NCBI GenBank assembly: GCA_000320545.1
Contig: ADNK01001276.1
Span: forward strand, 1 to 64,000
DNA length: 64,000 nt
Direction of reading: 5' to 3'
DNA from: Bigelowiella natans CCMP2755
Lineage: Eukaryota; Cercozoa; Chlorarachniophyceae
The translations under genes and the position numbers were made by a program. Positions 36,054 through 47,088 of this stretch are shown here, one piece after another. Under the pieces are notes generated by a model that worked only from the letters and a program-made list of their open reading frames with translations, did no database searches and had not been told where the DNA came from. Within the stretch, counting starts at the first letter, position 1. The number at the start of each line of letters is the position of its first letter.

Positions 36054-37520
36054 CTGATGATCCCACGATTGGTGAGCATTGGCTTCGAGATAATAAGGGG
36101 GTGTGGGGGGAGTAGAGGGGGGATAGAGGAAAGTTATGAAATTGAAATAGGGCATACAACAGGGTGAGAGACTAGCATCAACAGAATGAGCAGATTAATG
36201 GGAACATCTTAATTTAAATATAAGGAATGAAATCACCTCCCGAACACAGCCTCACAAGCATGTAGGTTTGCATGTGTAAGATCTGAGAAGATACGAAAAC
36301 AAAATCCCATTGTTAAACAACACTCTCCTTCTCGATCGTGATGGTTTGTCTCCACTATTGGTCATTTGAAAAATCTGTGTGTTTATAAGTGTTTCCACCC
36401 GGATTGGAGGAGATATTCAGCGAATCATCGATTAAAGCCTCATAGGTTGCTGAAAACGCCGATTCAGCTGTATCAATCATGTATGATCAGATTTAGTGTG
36501 GTGGTATGTGAACAAAGTTACAAGATCTGCATACGCGTCATGCCAATACGGAACCATAGTTTACGGCCGTGCGCGATCTTGTGTTTGCGTTACAGCAAAG
36601 TAAATCATAAACAGGTTTTAAGAACCTTGTACATTGCTATCAGGTTGTTGCAGCCAATTGATAGTGATATCGCTCTACAAATAGATGCACGAACAGGCAT
36701 AGGCAACACCACGAAATATCCCAGATCAAGATTTTTGTAACATTTTGAGTTAGCTGTGATTCATTGAAGCTTTAGGGAAATGATAATTATGACGGTGGGA
36801 TTAAGTTTAAGTTCGAGTACCCCACATCTTCTGCGGAGCACTTGCCCAGAGTTCATGTTCGTGATCCAACCTAAGCGAATGAGTGACAGCGATCAGCTGA
36901 AAGGTGATTGGTTGGCATTTAAAAGTTATGTGGGTATTTGTAGAATTGTGATCAGTACGAAGGCCTACAGCATGGTGAGGAAAGAAGAAGCGTGATTTTT
37001 ACAATAAGTGTTCGCATAATCCCCGAACAGATAAGCTTCTATTGCAGAACCCAGGCAACAAGCTGTGAGAAACTGCGGATCATAATGAAACAACAATCCA
37101 CGAGAATGTTACGAATTATCTTGAACGTTGACGATGGAACGTATGTGATGAAACAGATCTACTTTTGTACTCATTCCGAGGCGTGCAAGCATTTGGGGAA
37201 TGCTCCTTTTCCCCTCTCGAGTTGTTCCCTTCGTTAGAATAAATGGACGCTATTAAGCAAGTCGCAGGAACCAAATGGCATCCTTTTCTGAGCTGCGATG
37301 AGCACCTGCTGCATACATGTACCAGCTAGAGCTTCCTTAAGCATCCTATCTTTTTAGGCGAAACTCACAAAAACCATGTGGTCCGCGGGTTGGTACGATA
37401 AATGAAGACGCAGGGGCTGGGGGGCATCAATTTCAACCGAGTCATGGAGAAATGAATAGATGCCGAATCTAAGGTAAGACTTAGTCCAGACTCGAGTTAT
37501 TTGAATTTTGGATCTTTAAA
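36054..37520. other. Divergent interval before the kinase-like gene
   Basis: This should hold the promoter of the kinase-like gene and the 5' end of the 7TM-RGS gene. Two plus-strand open frames (36366-36740 and 36992-37237) are unusually long for non-coding DNA here but lack start context, homology or partners I recognise, so I do not call them. Confidence 0.4.
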
Positions 37521-39287
37521 TTGAATGTGATTGGAATGGCTTCCTCGCTATCCCTCGTCAACCCTCTCCTTCTCTTGAGCTTGGCCTCGCCTGCACTTGA
37601 AGCCTATCAAGTCCATGACCGCAGAACAATCCATTCATCTTCATCGTTGAGTACTCCTCCCTTTTCGGCTCTCGAAAGTCGAGCGGAAAGCAACGATAGC
37701 GGTCGGAAACTTACTGGAAACAGCTCATCATCACCACTTTATCACCCTGAGCGTCATCACGCAAATCGCCAACGTGCGAAACTACTCAACGAGGACAGTT
37801 ATAACCTGGGCGTACGAAAGATGGCATACACTCACACAACCGCATCAGGCTTGGCGTCGAAAGAGAACCCATTTAATTGGGCTTCGACCTTCCCTCTTGA
37901 TGCCTACACCCCGAAGAGGACCCTCATCAAGGACATAGCCCTCTGCAGTTACCTCGGAAGGGGATTCTCTGGCTCTGTGAGCCTCATTGCTCCCATCTCA
38001 GGACCCCGAAAGGTGGCTGTTGATGGTTCCTGGAACTTCCTTGGGTGGGTGAAAAAGACGGTCTATGATATCACGAACCAGAGGTTTGCCCTTAAGATGC
38101 AGAGGTACAAAAGTAACCCAGCAGCCGAAGCGTCCTGGAATGAGATTGCGGAGCCATTCAGAGAGGGGATTGTGCAAGCCCATATCACCAGGGATCTTGT
38201 GGACACTGGAATCAGCCCAAACTTCGTTCGAATGCTGGATCTGTTCCGACTCAAGGCTGGGAACTCCGACGTTACAGTGTCCAATCATGAGGACTGCAAG
38301 GGTGATATTGATGTGTCATCCACCCTCTGTAAAGCTAATGAAAAATGTCACTACATCCTGATGGAGGCAGCAGCAGGGTCCTTCGAGAATAGTAACTGTA
38401 AGGGCAGCACCAAATACGTGCTTGATAACGAGGTGGAACCCTCAAAAGACAATCAGCAGGCATACGAAGAATGGCAGAAGCTACGCTCTGAAACGATAGC
38501 GAAGTGCAAGTACTTCAATCATTATGGAGACACTGATGTTCCGCCAAAATACTTCGTAGAGATTATGTTTCAGTACATGTTCGCGTGGCTTTCGGGGATG
38601 AAAACACTCAATTGGAAGCACATGGACGCTGACCGAAAGAATACATTCAGAAAGCTCAACTGGCATGCTGCAGGTAAGGCACGGCAGAAAACACATTGGT
38701 GCTACTGGGTAAAACAACAATCGTATTGCTTCCCATTCGCCGCAGATGAAAACGACGGCATCCCGTTGGTTCTCCTTGCGGACTACGGGAAAACAAATGT
38801 AAATCCGGCAAAGGACGACATAGCATCTACGCAGCGCTCAGCTAGCTATCTGGAGATCTATTTGGTTAAGTTTTTTGTTGGTGGCACCGGTGGGAAAGCT
38901 AATATGAAAAAGATGTTCGATCCACTTGATGGCTCTGTCAACGCTGTTTCCAACGCTGTGAACACCTTTCTCGATGATCTCACCAAGTTTAAGACGAATT
39001 CGCTGCAGGAGACTTCAATGGACAGTATCCTAGCGAATGGTTTCAACCTTATAGACCGACATTTTGGCCCTGGCAAAGTTTCGGATCCTGAAAACGGAAG
39101 CCCAATATTTAGAACATTTGGTCATCCAAAGGTCCCGACCTCTATTGTTCGTGCACCAGCTGACAGAAGCAAAGCTTTCCATTTTGGATATCCAAGTAAC
39201 GCTGCAGGGGTCAGTCTCACATTACCCCACGAATACAACTCTTACATGAAGGCCGGAGCAGAGGCCGCACTGCTAAAAGAAATGTGA
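37521..39287 (+). CDS. Secreted protein-kinase-like protein, intronless
   Basis: A single uninterrupted frame of 588 aa, unlike almost every neighbour. The N-terminus is a signal peptide (LVNPLLLLSLASPALEAY), then a Ser-rich spacer of about 110 residues. From residue 140 kinase-like landmarks appear in the right order: a glycine-rich loop YLGRGFSGSV (about 144-153), an ALK in the place of VAIK (Lys192), a hinge-like HYILMEAA (about 277-284), HMDADRKN (367-374), which fits the HxDxxxxN catalytic loop, and ADYGK (420-424) in the place of DFG. Spacing is longer than in a standard kinase: about 175 residues from Lys to HxD and 54 from HxD to DYG, with Cys-containing insertions that suit an extracellular fold. 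If active it would phosphorylate secretory-pathway or extracellular proteins. The kinase reading is inference from motif order, not overall similarity. Confidence 0.62.
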   Translation: MNVIGMASSLSLVNPLLLLSLASPALEAYQVHDRRTIHSSSSLSTPPFSALESRAESNDSGRKLTGNSSSSPLYHPERHHANRQRAKLLNEDSYNLGVRKMAYTHTTASGLASKENPFNWASTFPLDAYTPKRTLIKDIALCSYLGRGFSGSVSLIAPISGPRKVAVDGSWNFLGWVKKTVYDITNQRFALKMQRYKSNPAAEASWNEIAEPFREGIVQAHITRDLVDTGISPNFVRMLDLFRLKAGNSDVTVSNHEDCKGDIDVSSTLCKANEKCHYILMEAAAGSFENSNCKGSTKYVLDNEVEPSKDNQQAYEEWQKLRSETIAKCKYFNHYGDTDVPPKYFVEIMFQYMFAWLSGMKTLNWKHMDADRKNTFRKLNWHAAGKARQKTHWCYWVKQQSYCFPFAADENDGIPLVLLADYGKTNVNPAKDDIASTQRSASYLEIYLVKFFVGGTGGKANMKKMFDPLDGSVNAVSNAVNTFLDDLTKFKTNSLQETSMDSILANGFNLIDRHFGPGKVSDPENGSPIFRTFGHPKVPTSIVRAPADRSKAFHFGYPSNAAGVSLTLPHEYNSYMKAGAEAALLKEM

Positions 39288-40205
39288 TTAAATGACAACA
39301 CGTGACCTACGTAGCACACATGCAAAAGCATGTACTCAAATTTGGATGCTTACACACATAAGGATGACTATTGAACAAATTTAATTGATTAATTACACCC
39401 GTCTTACACATCACGATTCTATCTTCAAAATATCATTGATCATGATGCAAAAGTGATACGCGCCGGGCACTAAATTTCTGAAATCTACTCATCATATGAC
39501 TGCTTGCAATGGCTCCGCGTGGCTGTCTGGGACACAGAATCGAATAGATTGCACGTATTATAAGGCAGCAATCATTTGCGTATGGCAGCATTTGGATGCG
39601 ATTTGATGCGATGTGTACTCCGCATGCGATGCGTGTGAGGACAGGTTTGGTATAGAGTTGACGCAGCCATGATTGCGAACGACATATAACGCCATAAGCC
39701 AGATAGGAGCAGAGCCTATTCACACTAACATGGCACGAAATTTCGGTGGTAGTCGCCTGCCTGTCGCGCGCAGTGTATGTGAAGTGAGACTGCGACGCTG
39801 TCCGCCATATAAGCTTTAGATCGATGTGGTCGAGATTTCGATTTTAGGTGGCTCATCCATCACAGCCCTGGCCAAATATTCTACAGATGTGATCATCCTT
39901 CGGATGCGCGGCCAGAGCCACAACAGCGATTGCCCTCGTGCGTGAATTGATAAATTTATATTGGCATGCAATATATATGAGATATTTATAGAAGACGTTG
40001 ATTTGGAAAAATACATCACATGAAGGTACGCAGCATAGAACATGGCCTCATCAACTGAACCCATTTATAAAATGACCAACTATCCTAACGTTATCAAGCA
40101 TGGGTATATTTGTGTGATGAATGCACGGAGATTCCAATAAATCCATTTCTTCTTCAAGATATCGGCAGGAGTATAACACACAAATATTCAGGCCTGACAC
40201 TATCG
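39288..40205. other. Convergent gap with a copy of the dispersed repeat
   Basis: This lies between the 3' ends of the kinase-like gene (+) and the Nup62 gene (-). It carries a reverse-strand copy of the repeat also found at 20580-20945, plus scattered GCATG words. No gene is supportable. Confidence 0.7.
39340..39416 (-). repeat. Single inverted copy of the 20580-type repeat
   Basis: Read on the minus strand it gives GATGTGTAAGACGGGTGTAA, then an ATTAATCAAT...AAATTTGTTCAAT segment and TCATCCT. This is nearly identical to about 20586-20645 over some 55 bases. Confidence 0.8.
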
Positions 40206-41879
40206 TCAATACTCTGTTGTCCTCGAAAGTTCGCGTGAGGCTTTTCCAATTTTTTTTTCCAACTTATTTGAAGTTTTCTCAATCCAATGCAGGGTGTCCA
40301 TATGCTGATTCAAGGTCCGGACAATCTGCAAGATCTCCATTGAAAAGTGTACAATAACGTTGGATTAGACTGAACTCTTACCAAATAGAGTGGGCTGTTC
40401 TTATCCATACGAGATTCCGTTTGCTCATTCAATTGCTTTTGCGTCACGATTAATTTCTCTGTCAACTCCCTCAAATTCTGTATCGCAACACATTAAGAGC
40501 ATTATTTGTTGAAGATATAGAGACGAGTGTAGGAGGCATGACATTATCAATTTCTTCCGCAAGTTTATGAGTTTGTTGACGCTTGCGATCGTCCGGGCTC
40601 GTCCGCGTCCTTTTCTCTGTATCATCTGTTGAAAGACTGCGTCTTACATAACACGTTGACAAAAGAATTGACGTACGATAGAGATTACTGATATATTTTT
40701 CCAGCCCTTTCAGCTGCTCGTCTAATTCTGTTTGATTTGTTTCTATCTGATCCAGCGTCGTATTCAATTCCTCCTGGATATAGAAATTTGGACGACGTTT
40801 ACAGCAGTTTTCTCGTTCAACGCTCAATTGGAATATCACCTGCTTCTTGAAGACCTTTTCAATGTTCTTTTCGACTTCCTTGATCCTCTTCCCACTGTCC
40901 AGCAGCTCCTTCTCGACCTTCATCACCTAGGAGCAAAGTGTGATACGACTGCTATTAACCATGCTCTCCATGATGTGTATGGGAAAAACAGCAGAGATTG
41001 TAAAAAGCCTACTCGAGAATCACCTTCACATCAGTGTTCATGATGCCATTTGATGATGTTGTTGTTGGTGTTTCAGACCTGGGTTGCTTGGCTTGTAAAC
41101 GCTTCCGCGTTCTGGGCCTGAGCAAGAAGAAGAACAAGAATCCAATCAAGGCCAATTTTTTGCTTGAAACCAACCGACGAATGAGGATAACAATATAAAC
41201 GTTTCAGGTGTACTAATCCTACTGTATGTTCGCACCAAATCATTTCTCCACATTTCGATAATTTTGCCGACTGTGTGGGGCTTCAAGCGACCAGGACCAG
41301 ATCCACCTCCTCCTCCTCCTGGATTCGATCCACCTCCTCCATCGCCTCCATCATTTTTTTTGTCAGCAAAATCTCCGCCCAAGTCAGCAAAACCCCCATC
41401 TGCTTTTTTGCCGTCGGTATCCCCGAAGCCAAATCTCCCCGCGTCTACCCCATCTGCTTTTTTGCCGTCGGTATCCCCGAAGCCAAACCCCCCCGCATCT
41501 CCCCCATCTGCCTTTTTACCGCCGGTATCCCCGAAGCCAAACCCCCCTGCGTCTCCCCCATCTGCTTTTTTGCCGTCGGTATCCCCGAAGCCAAATCCCC
41601 CCGCGTCTCCCCCATCTGCTTTTTTGCCACCGGTATCCCCGAAGCCAAACGCCCCCGCGTCTCCTCCATCTGCTTTTTTACCGTCGGTGTCCCCGAAGCC
41701 AAATCCCCCCGCGTCTCCCCCATCTGCTTTTTTGCCACCGGTATCCCCGAAGCCAAACCCCCCCGCGTCTCCCCCATCTGCTTTTTTGCCGTCGGTATCT
41801 CCCAAGCCAAATCCCCCATCGAAACCTTTACCAAAATCGTCGAAACCTCCTCCTCCTCCTCCTGCGTCAAAACTGAATC
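40206..41879 (-). CDS. Nup62/Nsp1-type central-channel nucleoporin (5' exon not found)
   Basis: Exons (minus): 41879-41236, 41117-41079, 40926-40840, 40773-40677, 40616-40543, 40477-40382, 40325-40206, all in phase, ending at a stop. The first of these encodes FG repeats: GFGFGDTDGKKADGGDAG (18 aa) in about eight near-identical copies plus degenerate ends. Then comes a Gly-rich linker and the Nsp1-C coiled-coil: HTVGKIIEMWRNDL, AFTSQATQVMKVEKELLDS, LDQIETNQTELDEQLKGLE, then further heptad-like helices to the end. This matches the Nsp1/Nup62 plan (FG mesh N-terminal, coiled coil that assembles with Nup54/Nup58 and Nup88-type partners at the pore). The charged GDxDGKKADGG spacer parallels the lysine/acid spacers of yeast Nsp1. 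The exon holding the start codon should lie between 41880 and about 42400 but I could not fix it. Confidence 0.85.
41395..41815 (-). repeat. 54-base tandem repeat encoding FG repeats of Nup62
   Basis: About eight copies of a 54-base unit (18 codons) lie head to tail. Copies differ mostly at single sites: GTC or CAC-type changes (DTD/DTG), T or C in the Gly codon. The opposite strand has long proline-rich frames, which are shadows. Confidence 0.95.
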
Positions 41880-41992
41880 CTGATTGCGCAACAATTCATT
41901 CCCGAGTTATCGGCAGGTATGAGTAGAGTGGTTCAAGAAAACCACGTAGTGAAACAACAACTAACCCTCCCTCCATCTCCTTCCCGCCTCCC

Positions 41993-42025
<33 letters not shown>

Positions 42026-42406
42026 AGACGACCTTCCGGCATCTCCTCGTTTCCCTGTGCTTGGCCGGTGGTGGGTGATGATGATCCCAACTACTACTCA
42101 GCAGCAGCAGCCTCAATTCAAACGAGTCGAATGCGATTTCAAGGGTAAAATTAAGGGTAAAATTGATAGGCGACATGAATATAAGAGCCGAAAACCGACA
42201 AATACCCCAAGAGGCGGGTCGCGTATTCCTTTTCGCGGGGAAATCTTGATCTGATTGTTGTTTCCACTTTGATGCTCTCCTCCGTCCCCTGAGACCGACC
42301 AGCAGCAGCCTCTGGGAAGAATAGAAGGAAGAGGGGTCGACGGAAAAACCCTCTTCTTACCTAGGTCGCAGAGCAAAACTCAGCCGATCCCGTATCTCCC
42401 GCAAAA
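41880..42406. promoter_or_regulatory. Divergent interval, Nup62 / NAR1
   Basis: It includes a (TCA)n run at about 41995-42025. On the minus strand a GTAAGA donor at about 42357 could end a non-coding leader exon of the Nup62 gene. Confidence 0.35.
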
Positions 42407-44145
42407 ATGACTTCCGGCTTTTCGGGGGCTGTCAAGCTCGCAGACATAAACGACTTCCTCACCCCCAGCCAGGTGCGACGCTCTTTCCCTGACACTGACA
42501 GCTGATCAATAGATGTATGCTGTTCGGTTTAGCAATGCATAAAGCCGCAACTGGACGCGAAGAAAAGAAAGGATAAGAAGAAAAATGGAGGAGGCACGGA
42601 GAAGAAGCCGAGTGAGGTAGGCATTGGGCGACGTGGAAGTAAGGTACTCCGTTGTAATACTTGCCTTCGTGTTATGGGTTTCTTACTGGAAAGATTGACT
42701 TCAATTGAGAAGAAGAAGAATACAACAGTGTTTTTGTGGTGTTTACTATCAGCGCACCCGCGGAAGACGAGGGGTTAAACTTGAAATGGAGATGGATCTT
42801 GACGACGACAACACGGTTTCCTTACTTTCCGTACTATCCTCCTCAATAATTCCCTCTTCCTAGACTCAAGTCGTTGCAACATTCTTTTGTCGAGATTCGT
42901 TGACGATTGCATGCATGTAGGACACGATGATGAGTGGTGGTGGAATGCACTTCGACCAAATCAAAACTTCCTCCGATGGAAAGACGGCGAAAATCACTCT
43001 AAACGACTGCTTGGCATGCAGGTAGATAGCTCACTGTCCAGATGTCTCCCATATTGCTCCTGGTTCCTCACAGCCCCTCAAAATGTTCATGACTTGATGT
43101 GTTTGCTCTCACTACTTCTGGCAGCGGGTGTGTCACATCGGCAGAGACAGTGCTAATCTCCGCGCAATCGTTGGGAAAATTTGAGAAGTTGTTGGCCAAC
43201 AAGGATAAGTCCATCGTGCTATCGATATCTCCCATGTCTCTAGCGGGTGACCGATAACTTTTCATACCCTTATGTCCTTGAGTTTAGCCAGTCATTACTA
43301 AATACATCCTAATTTCAGGGTTGGCTGTCGCATCGAGCTTGTCTCTGCTGGAGACGTCAAAGCGACTCGCATTTCTATTTCACCAGGTCGACGTACATGC
43401 ATGCATTTCTTCTATGTATCTCGCAAAACCTCTTTCTCCTTGCTCCTTTTGCAAATGTGAATAAACCTTGGAATGCGAATGGTACTCGGCATCCAACCAG
43501 GTGGGAGTCTCCAAGTTTGTGGATCAATCCGTAGCTCAGGCGATAGCTCTACTCACGGTAATGAATGAGTGGTGGTGGTGATGACAACCAGTAACAGAAT
43601 AAGGGTGCCATCCAACGAGAAACCAATCATTGTGTGTGTAGAACCTGCTTGTAGCCGTTCATAACCCTCACCTTGCTCTGCTCGGCAGATGTTGTTTGAT
43701 ATTTTTCTTATGCTAATCATATTCAAGAGTTGCGAAGAGTTTGTGGAGAGATATCGCCTCCACCAGCAGTCTGCATCCTCCTCCTCCTCCTCCTCCTCTT
43801 CTCTACCGGTGCTGTGTTCCGAATGTCCTGGGTGGGTGTGCTATGCGGAGAAGACTCAGGGACCGAACGTCATCAAATACCTCAGCAAAGCGCGTTCTCC
43901 GCAACAGGTTGTAGTTGTAGTAGTAGTAGTAATAGTAGTAGTAGTAGTAGTTGTTTTTGTTAGTAGTAGTTGTTGTTTGTTGTTGTGAGAAGGGGAAGGA
44001 CGTGGTGGATCAAGAAATGCTTTTGGAGTTGAGTGATAATATGCATATTGCTTCTAGATAATGGGCGTGCTCGTGAAGGAGCTCTTGGCGAAGGTCAAGA
44101 CTCATATGTCCTCCTCCTCCTTCTGCTGCTGCTCCTTCGTCGTCG

Positions 44146-44184
<39 letters not shown>

Positions 44185-45108
44185 TCTCTTTCTCACTTGC
44201 TTACTTCTCCTCTTGCAGCCCTCCTTATCACACTATCACGCTTGCCATAATGCTGCTGCTGTTGCTGCTGACAACCCCCAGGAGATGCAAAAGCCAGCGA
44301 AAGACATCATTCATTGCGCGGTACTACCTTGCTCATTTCGTGTCGCCACACACACACCTCACCAGCTCGCTTCACACGTCATTATTTTACGATCGATCTC
44401 CTCAATTGTTCAGGTAATGCCCTGCTACGACAAGAAACTAGAGGCTTCTCGGGAGGAATTCACTGATACGGTAATTAGTGGCTGTCGCGACCTCATTTGA
44501 TTGATGGACTACTCTCAAGAGAGAAACAGAGAGAAAGAGAGACGTCTCAAAAACGAGCCTCGCTGCTGCCACTCACACCATGTTGGGTAATGATGCACAG
44601 GATTCGGAGAGAAAGGACGTTGAAATTGTGCTGACAACGGCAGAGATGATGGTACGGAAACAACAAGCGGTGTCTATGCAACATCATCGTCTTCGCTACT
44701 TGCTTCTCTCACTGCCATGGCGACTCGAAATTTGTATGATCACCGCCGCGCTGCATTTAGAGTGGTGATGATGCCCCTGTAAGTGTATGGATGGAAAATG
44801 AAAGGTGAAACGCATTGGTGTTGTGTTGCCCGCTTGGTTGTTTGTTTGTTTGTTCGTTGTCCCGAAGGAATTCATCACTAAGAGGGTCGGAAGCAAAGGA
44901 CTGCGCGATGTAATAAGTGTATGAGGGAAAGGGAGAGGAGGAGGAGGAGGAGAGATTGGGGGTAGGACAATAGACACACCGGAATGTAGCTTCTCAGAAA
45001 TGTAACGAATAAATATACTTTTCCTCTGCCCTTTACTGTATGCATCTCCTTTTGATCTCTTGTATGAGGAGAAACCTCCGTAAGATTCGATCAGTTGCGA
45101 ACTGATCG

Positions 45109-45147
<39 letters not shown>

Positions 45148-45300
45148 GTGTGTGCAAATAAAGAAGCAAAATCCTAAGTAGTATTATCGATAGTAGCACT
45201 CATCATCAATACGAAAGAGAGACAGCTCTGCAACTCCGTCGAATAAATCGTGTTTGATATTCATTAAATCATTGTCTGCTTGCTTCATCCATTTATCTAT

Positions 45301-45340
<40 letters not shown>

Positions 45341-47088
45341 TCTCTCCCTGTCCCCCCCCCCTCTCTCCTCCTCTCACAGGTGAAAGGAGTGGGCAAGCTC
45401 GATCCTGTATATTTCAACGTCTCATCAGACCAATCGACTCTTTATAGACCCCCTGCCTTGGGCGCTTCAGGAGGGTAAAATGCACGCATGTGTGTAGTCG
45501 CTGAGTCTCAATATCCTGCGGATCCGCTGGTGAAATGAGGCTGCTTTGTGCTTGTTCGTGGAACCAGTAACGATGGTCTACGTGCATGATAATTGCTTCT
45601 TCGTGGAACCAGTAGTAGCGATGATGACTTACGTGCATGATAATCACCTCTTGATGCTTTCTCGTGCCGGCAGGTACCTCGAAAACGTCTTTAGATATGC
45701 TGCGCGGTCTCTCTTCGACCACGACCCCGAAGGTAGGGTTCTACTTACTGACGAGAGGGGGGGGGGGGGGGGGGGGTTAGGGCTCGAATCTAGTGCTAGC
45801 TACTCAACTTTACAATTACATACATGCATTGTGACAATTATGATGATCATGATGATGATGATGAGGAGGAGGATGCAAGTAACAATCCGATGATCTCCTC
45901 TCCTCCCCTCTTTTCTCGTTCTCCCCCTCCCCCAGGCGACATCAAGCTCACACCGGGCCGCAACCCGGATATTCAGGAGGCCACGTTGACCATTGGGGGG
46001 GAAGAGAAGCTCCGGTTTGCTCTGGCGTATGGGTAGGACTGTGAGTTCACAAATTATCGAAGTTACATCGAAACAAGATAGAGAGAACAAATTACAATTT
46101 AAAAAAAAAAACTGAACGGATAATGAGGGAAACGTTTCCGGTCGAGTTTGAGAAAAGTGCGGTGAATATGCATACCTACTTGTTTCCGATTATCACCGTA
46201 GTCGTCATTCCCCTTCCTTCCTTCTCCTCGACTCGCACTTATGAATACTACAAACAGGTTCCGCAACATCCAGAACACGATGAGGAAGCTCAAGCGCAAT
46301 CGAAATCCCTATCACTACGTTGAACTGATGGCGTGCCCTGCCGGTAGCAAATAGCATGCAAATATCTACGATGATGGTGATGATGATCATTATTATTATC
46401 ATTGTTATAAGAGGAGGGGAGGGGGGGGAGGGACGCGTGAGGCAGACGATGCCTTGTGGAACATATAGTTATCAATTGTGCTACGATCAAGACTTAAAAA
46501 TACACTTCTTCCAGGATGCGCGAATGGGGGGGGGCAGCTTAAAAGCGAGGCAAAGAAGCCACGGGAACTTGCCGCAGAGCTCCAGCAGAAGTACTACAAA
46601 GAACTTCGCATCCGTCAGCCTGAGGTTAGCAGCAAATAGGGGCTGCAGCATTGAATAGCTAGAAAGATGATTGGGAAATAGCAAGGCCGGCGATGACGAC
46701 GACGATGATGATGATGATGCGAATGAAAGTGGCGATGTGAGGTATCACCTCTTCCCGTGGACGGAAAATGGGCTCTCATAGCTTGCGTTCGTTTCTTTTT
46801 CTATCATGTTCTTTCTGCACTCATCGTGGCAATGATTAGGATACACCTATGGTCAAAGCATTCCGTACACTGGCGAGCAGGTTTAGCTCGGCTCTTTCTT
46901 TCACATTTCCACTCCTCCCTTCTCACGAGATGACATATTTGCAAATATATGCTGAGACTGTACTGGGATGGCGTTGGTCGTTGTCATCTAGGTTTGAGAA
47001 AGGAGACGACTTGGTTTCCACATCTTTTCGTGATGTGTCCAAGAAGGAAGAGGATTCGGAAATAGCGGGGCTTACAGAAACATGGTGA
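42407..47088 (+). CDS. NAR1: NAR1/CIAO3, cytosolic iron-sulfur assembly component
   Basis: Nineteen exons in phase give 502 aa: 42407-42472, 42533-42616, 42753-42815, 42921-43021, 43125-43246, 43319-43386, 43501-43557, 43728-43907, 44058-44093, 44282-44320, 44414-44470, 44601-44651, 45380-45474, 45674-45732, 45936-46032, 46258-46343, 46515-46624, 46840-46880, 46992-47088. Homology is end to end: [18 protein letters not shown] with Cys in QCIKP, the N-terminal cluster ligands [14 protein letters not shown], then the H-cluster-like ligands in [18 protein letters not shown] and [31 protein letters not shown] and FALAYGFRNIQ also match. NAR1 resembles iron-only hydrogenase and hands Fe-S clusters to the CIA targeting complex in the cytosol. 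All eight cluster Cys are present. The protein ends in Trp (TETW), as the CIA targeting signal requires. A Ser run from (TCC)n precedes CSECPGW. Several acceptors lie just after (CT)n runs. Confidence 0.95.
44149..44183. repeat. (CT)n microsatellite in a NAR1 intron
   Basis: About 17 CT units. A second run at 45304-45339 lies within 40 bases of the acceptor at 45379 and forms most of its polypyrimidine tract. A (GT)n run lies at about 45112-45154 and a pure G run of about 20 at 45757-45776. Confidence 0.95.

Noticed and set aside
36366-37237. Two plus-strand open frames of 124 and 81 codons upstream of the kinase-like gene
   Set aside because: No homology, no splice partners and no low-complexity explanation; they may be chance frames or transposon remains. 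Not enough to call.
41264-41926. Plus-strand proline-rich open frame of 220 codons
   Set aside because: It is the reverse of the Nup62 FG-repeat exon; the minus strand has the conserved Nsp1-C exons in phase.
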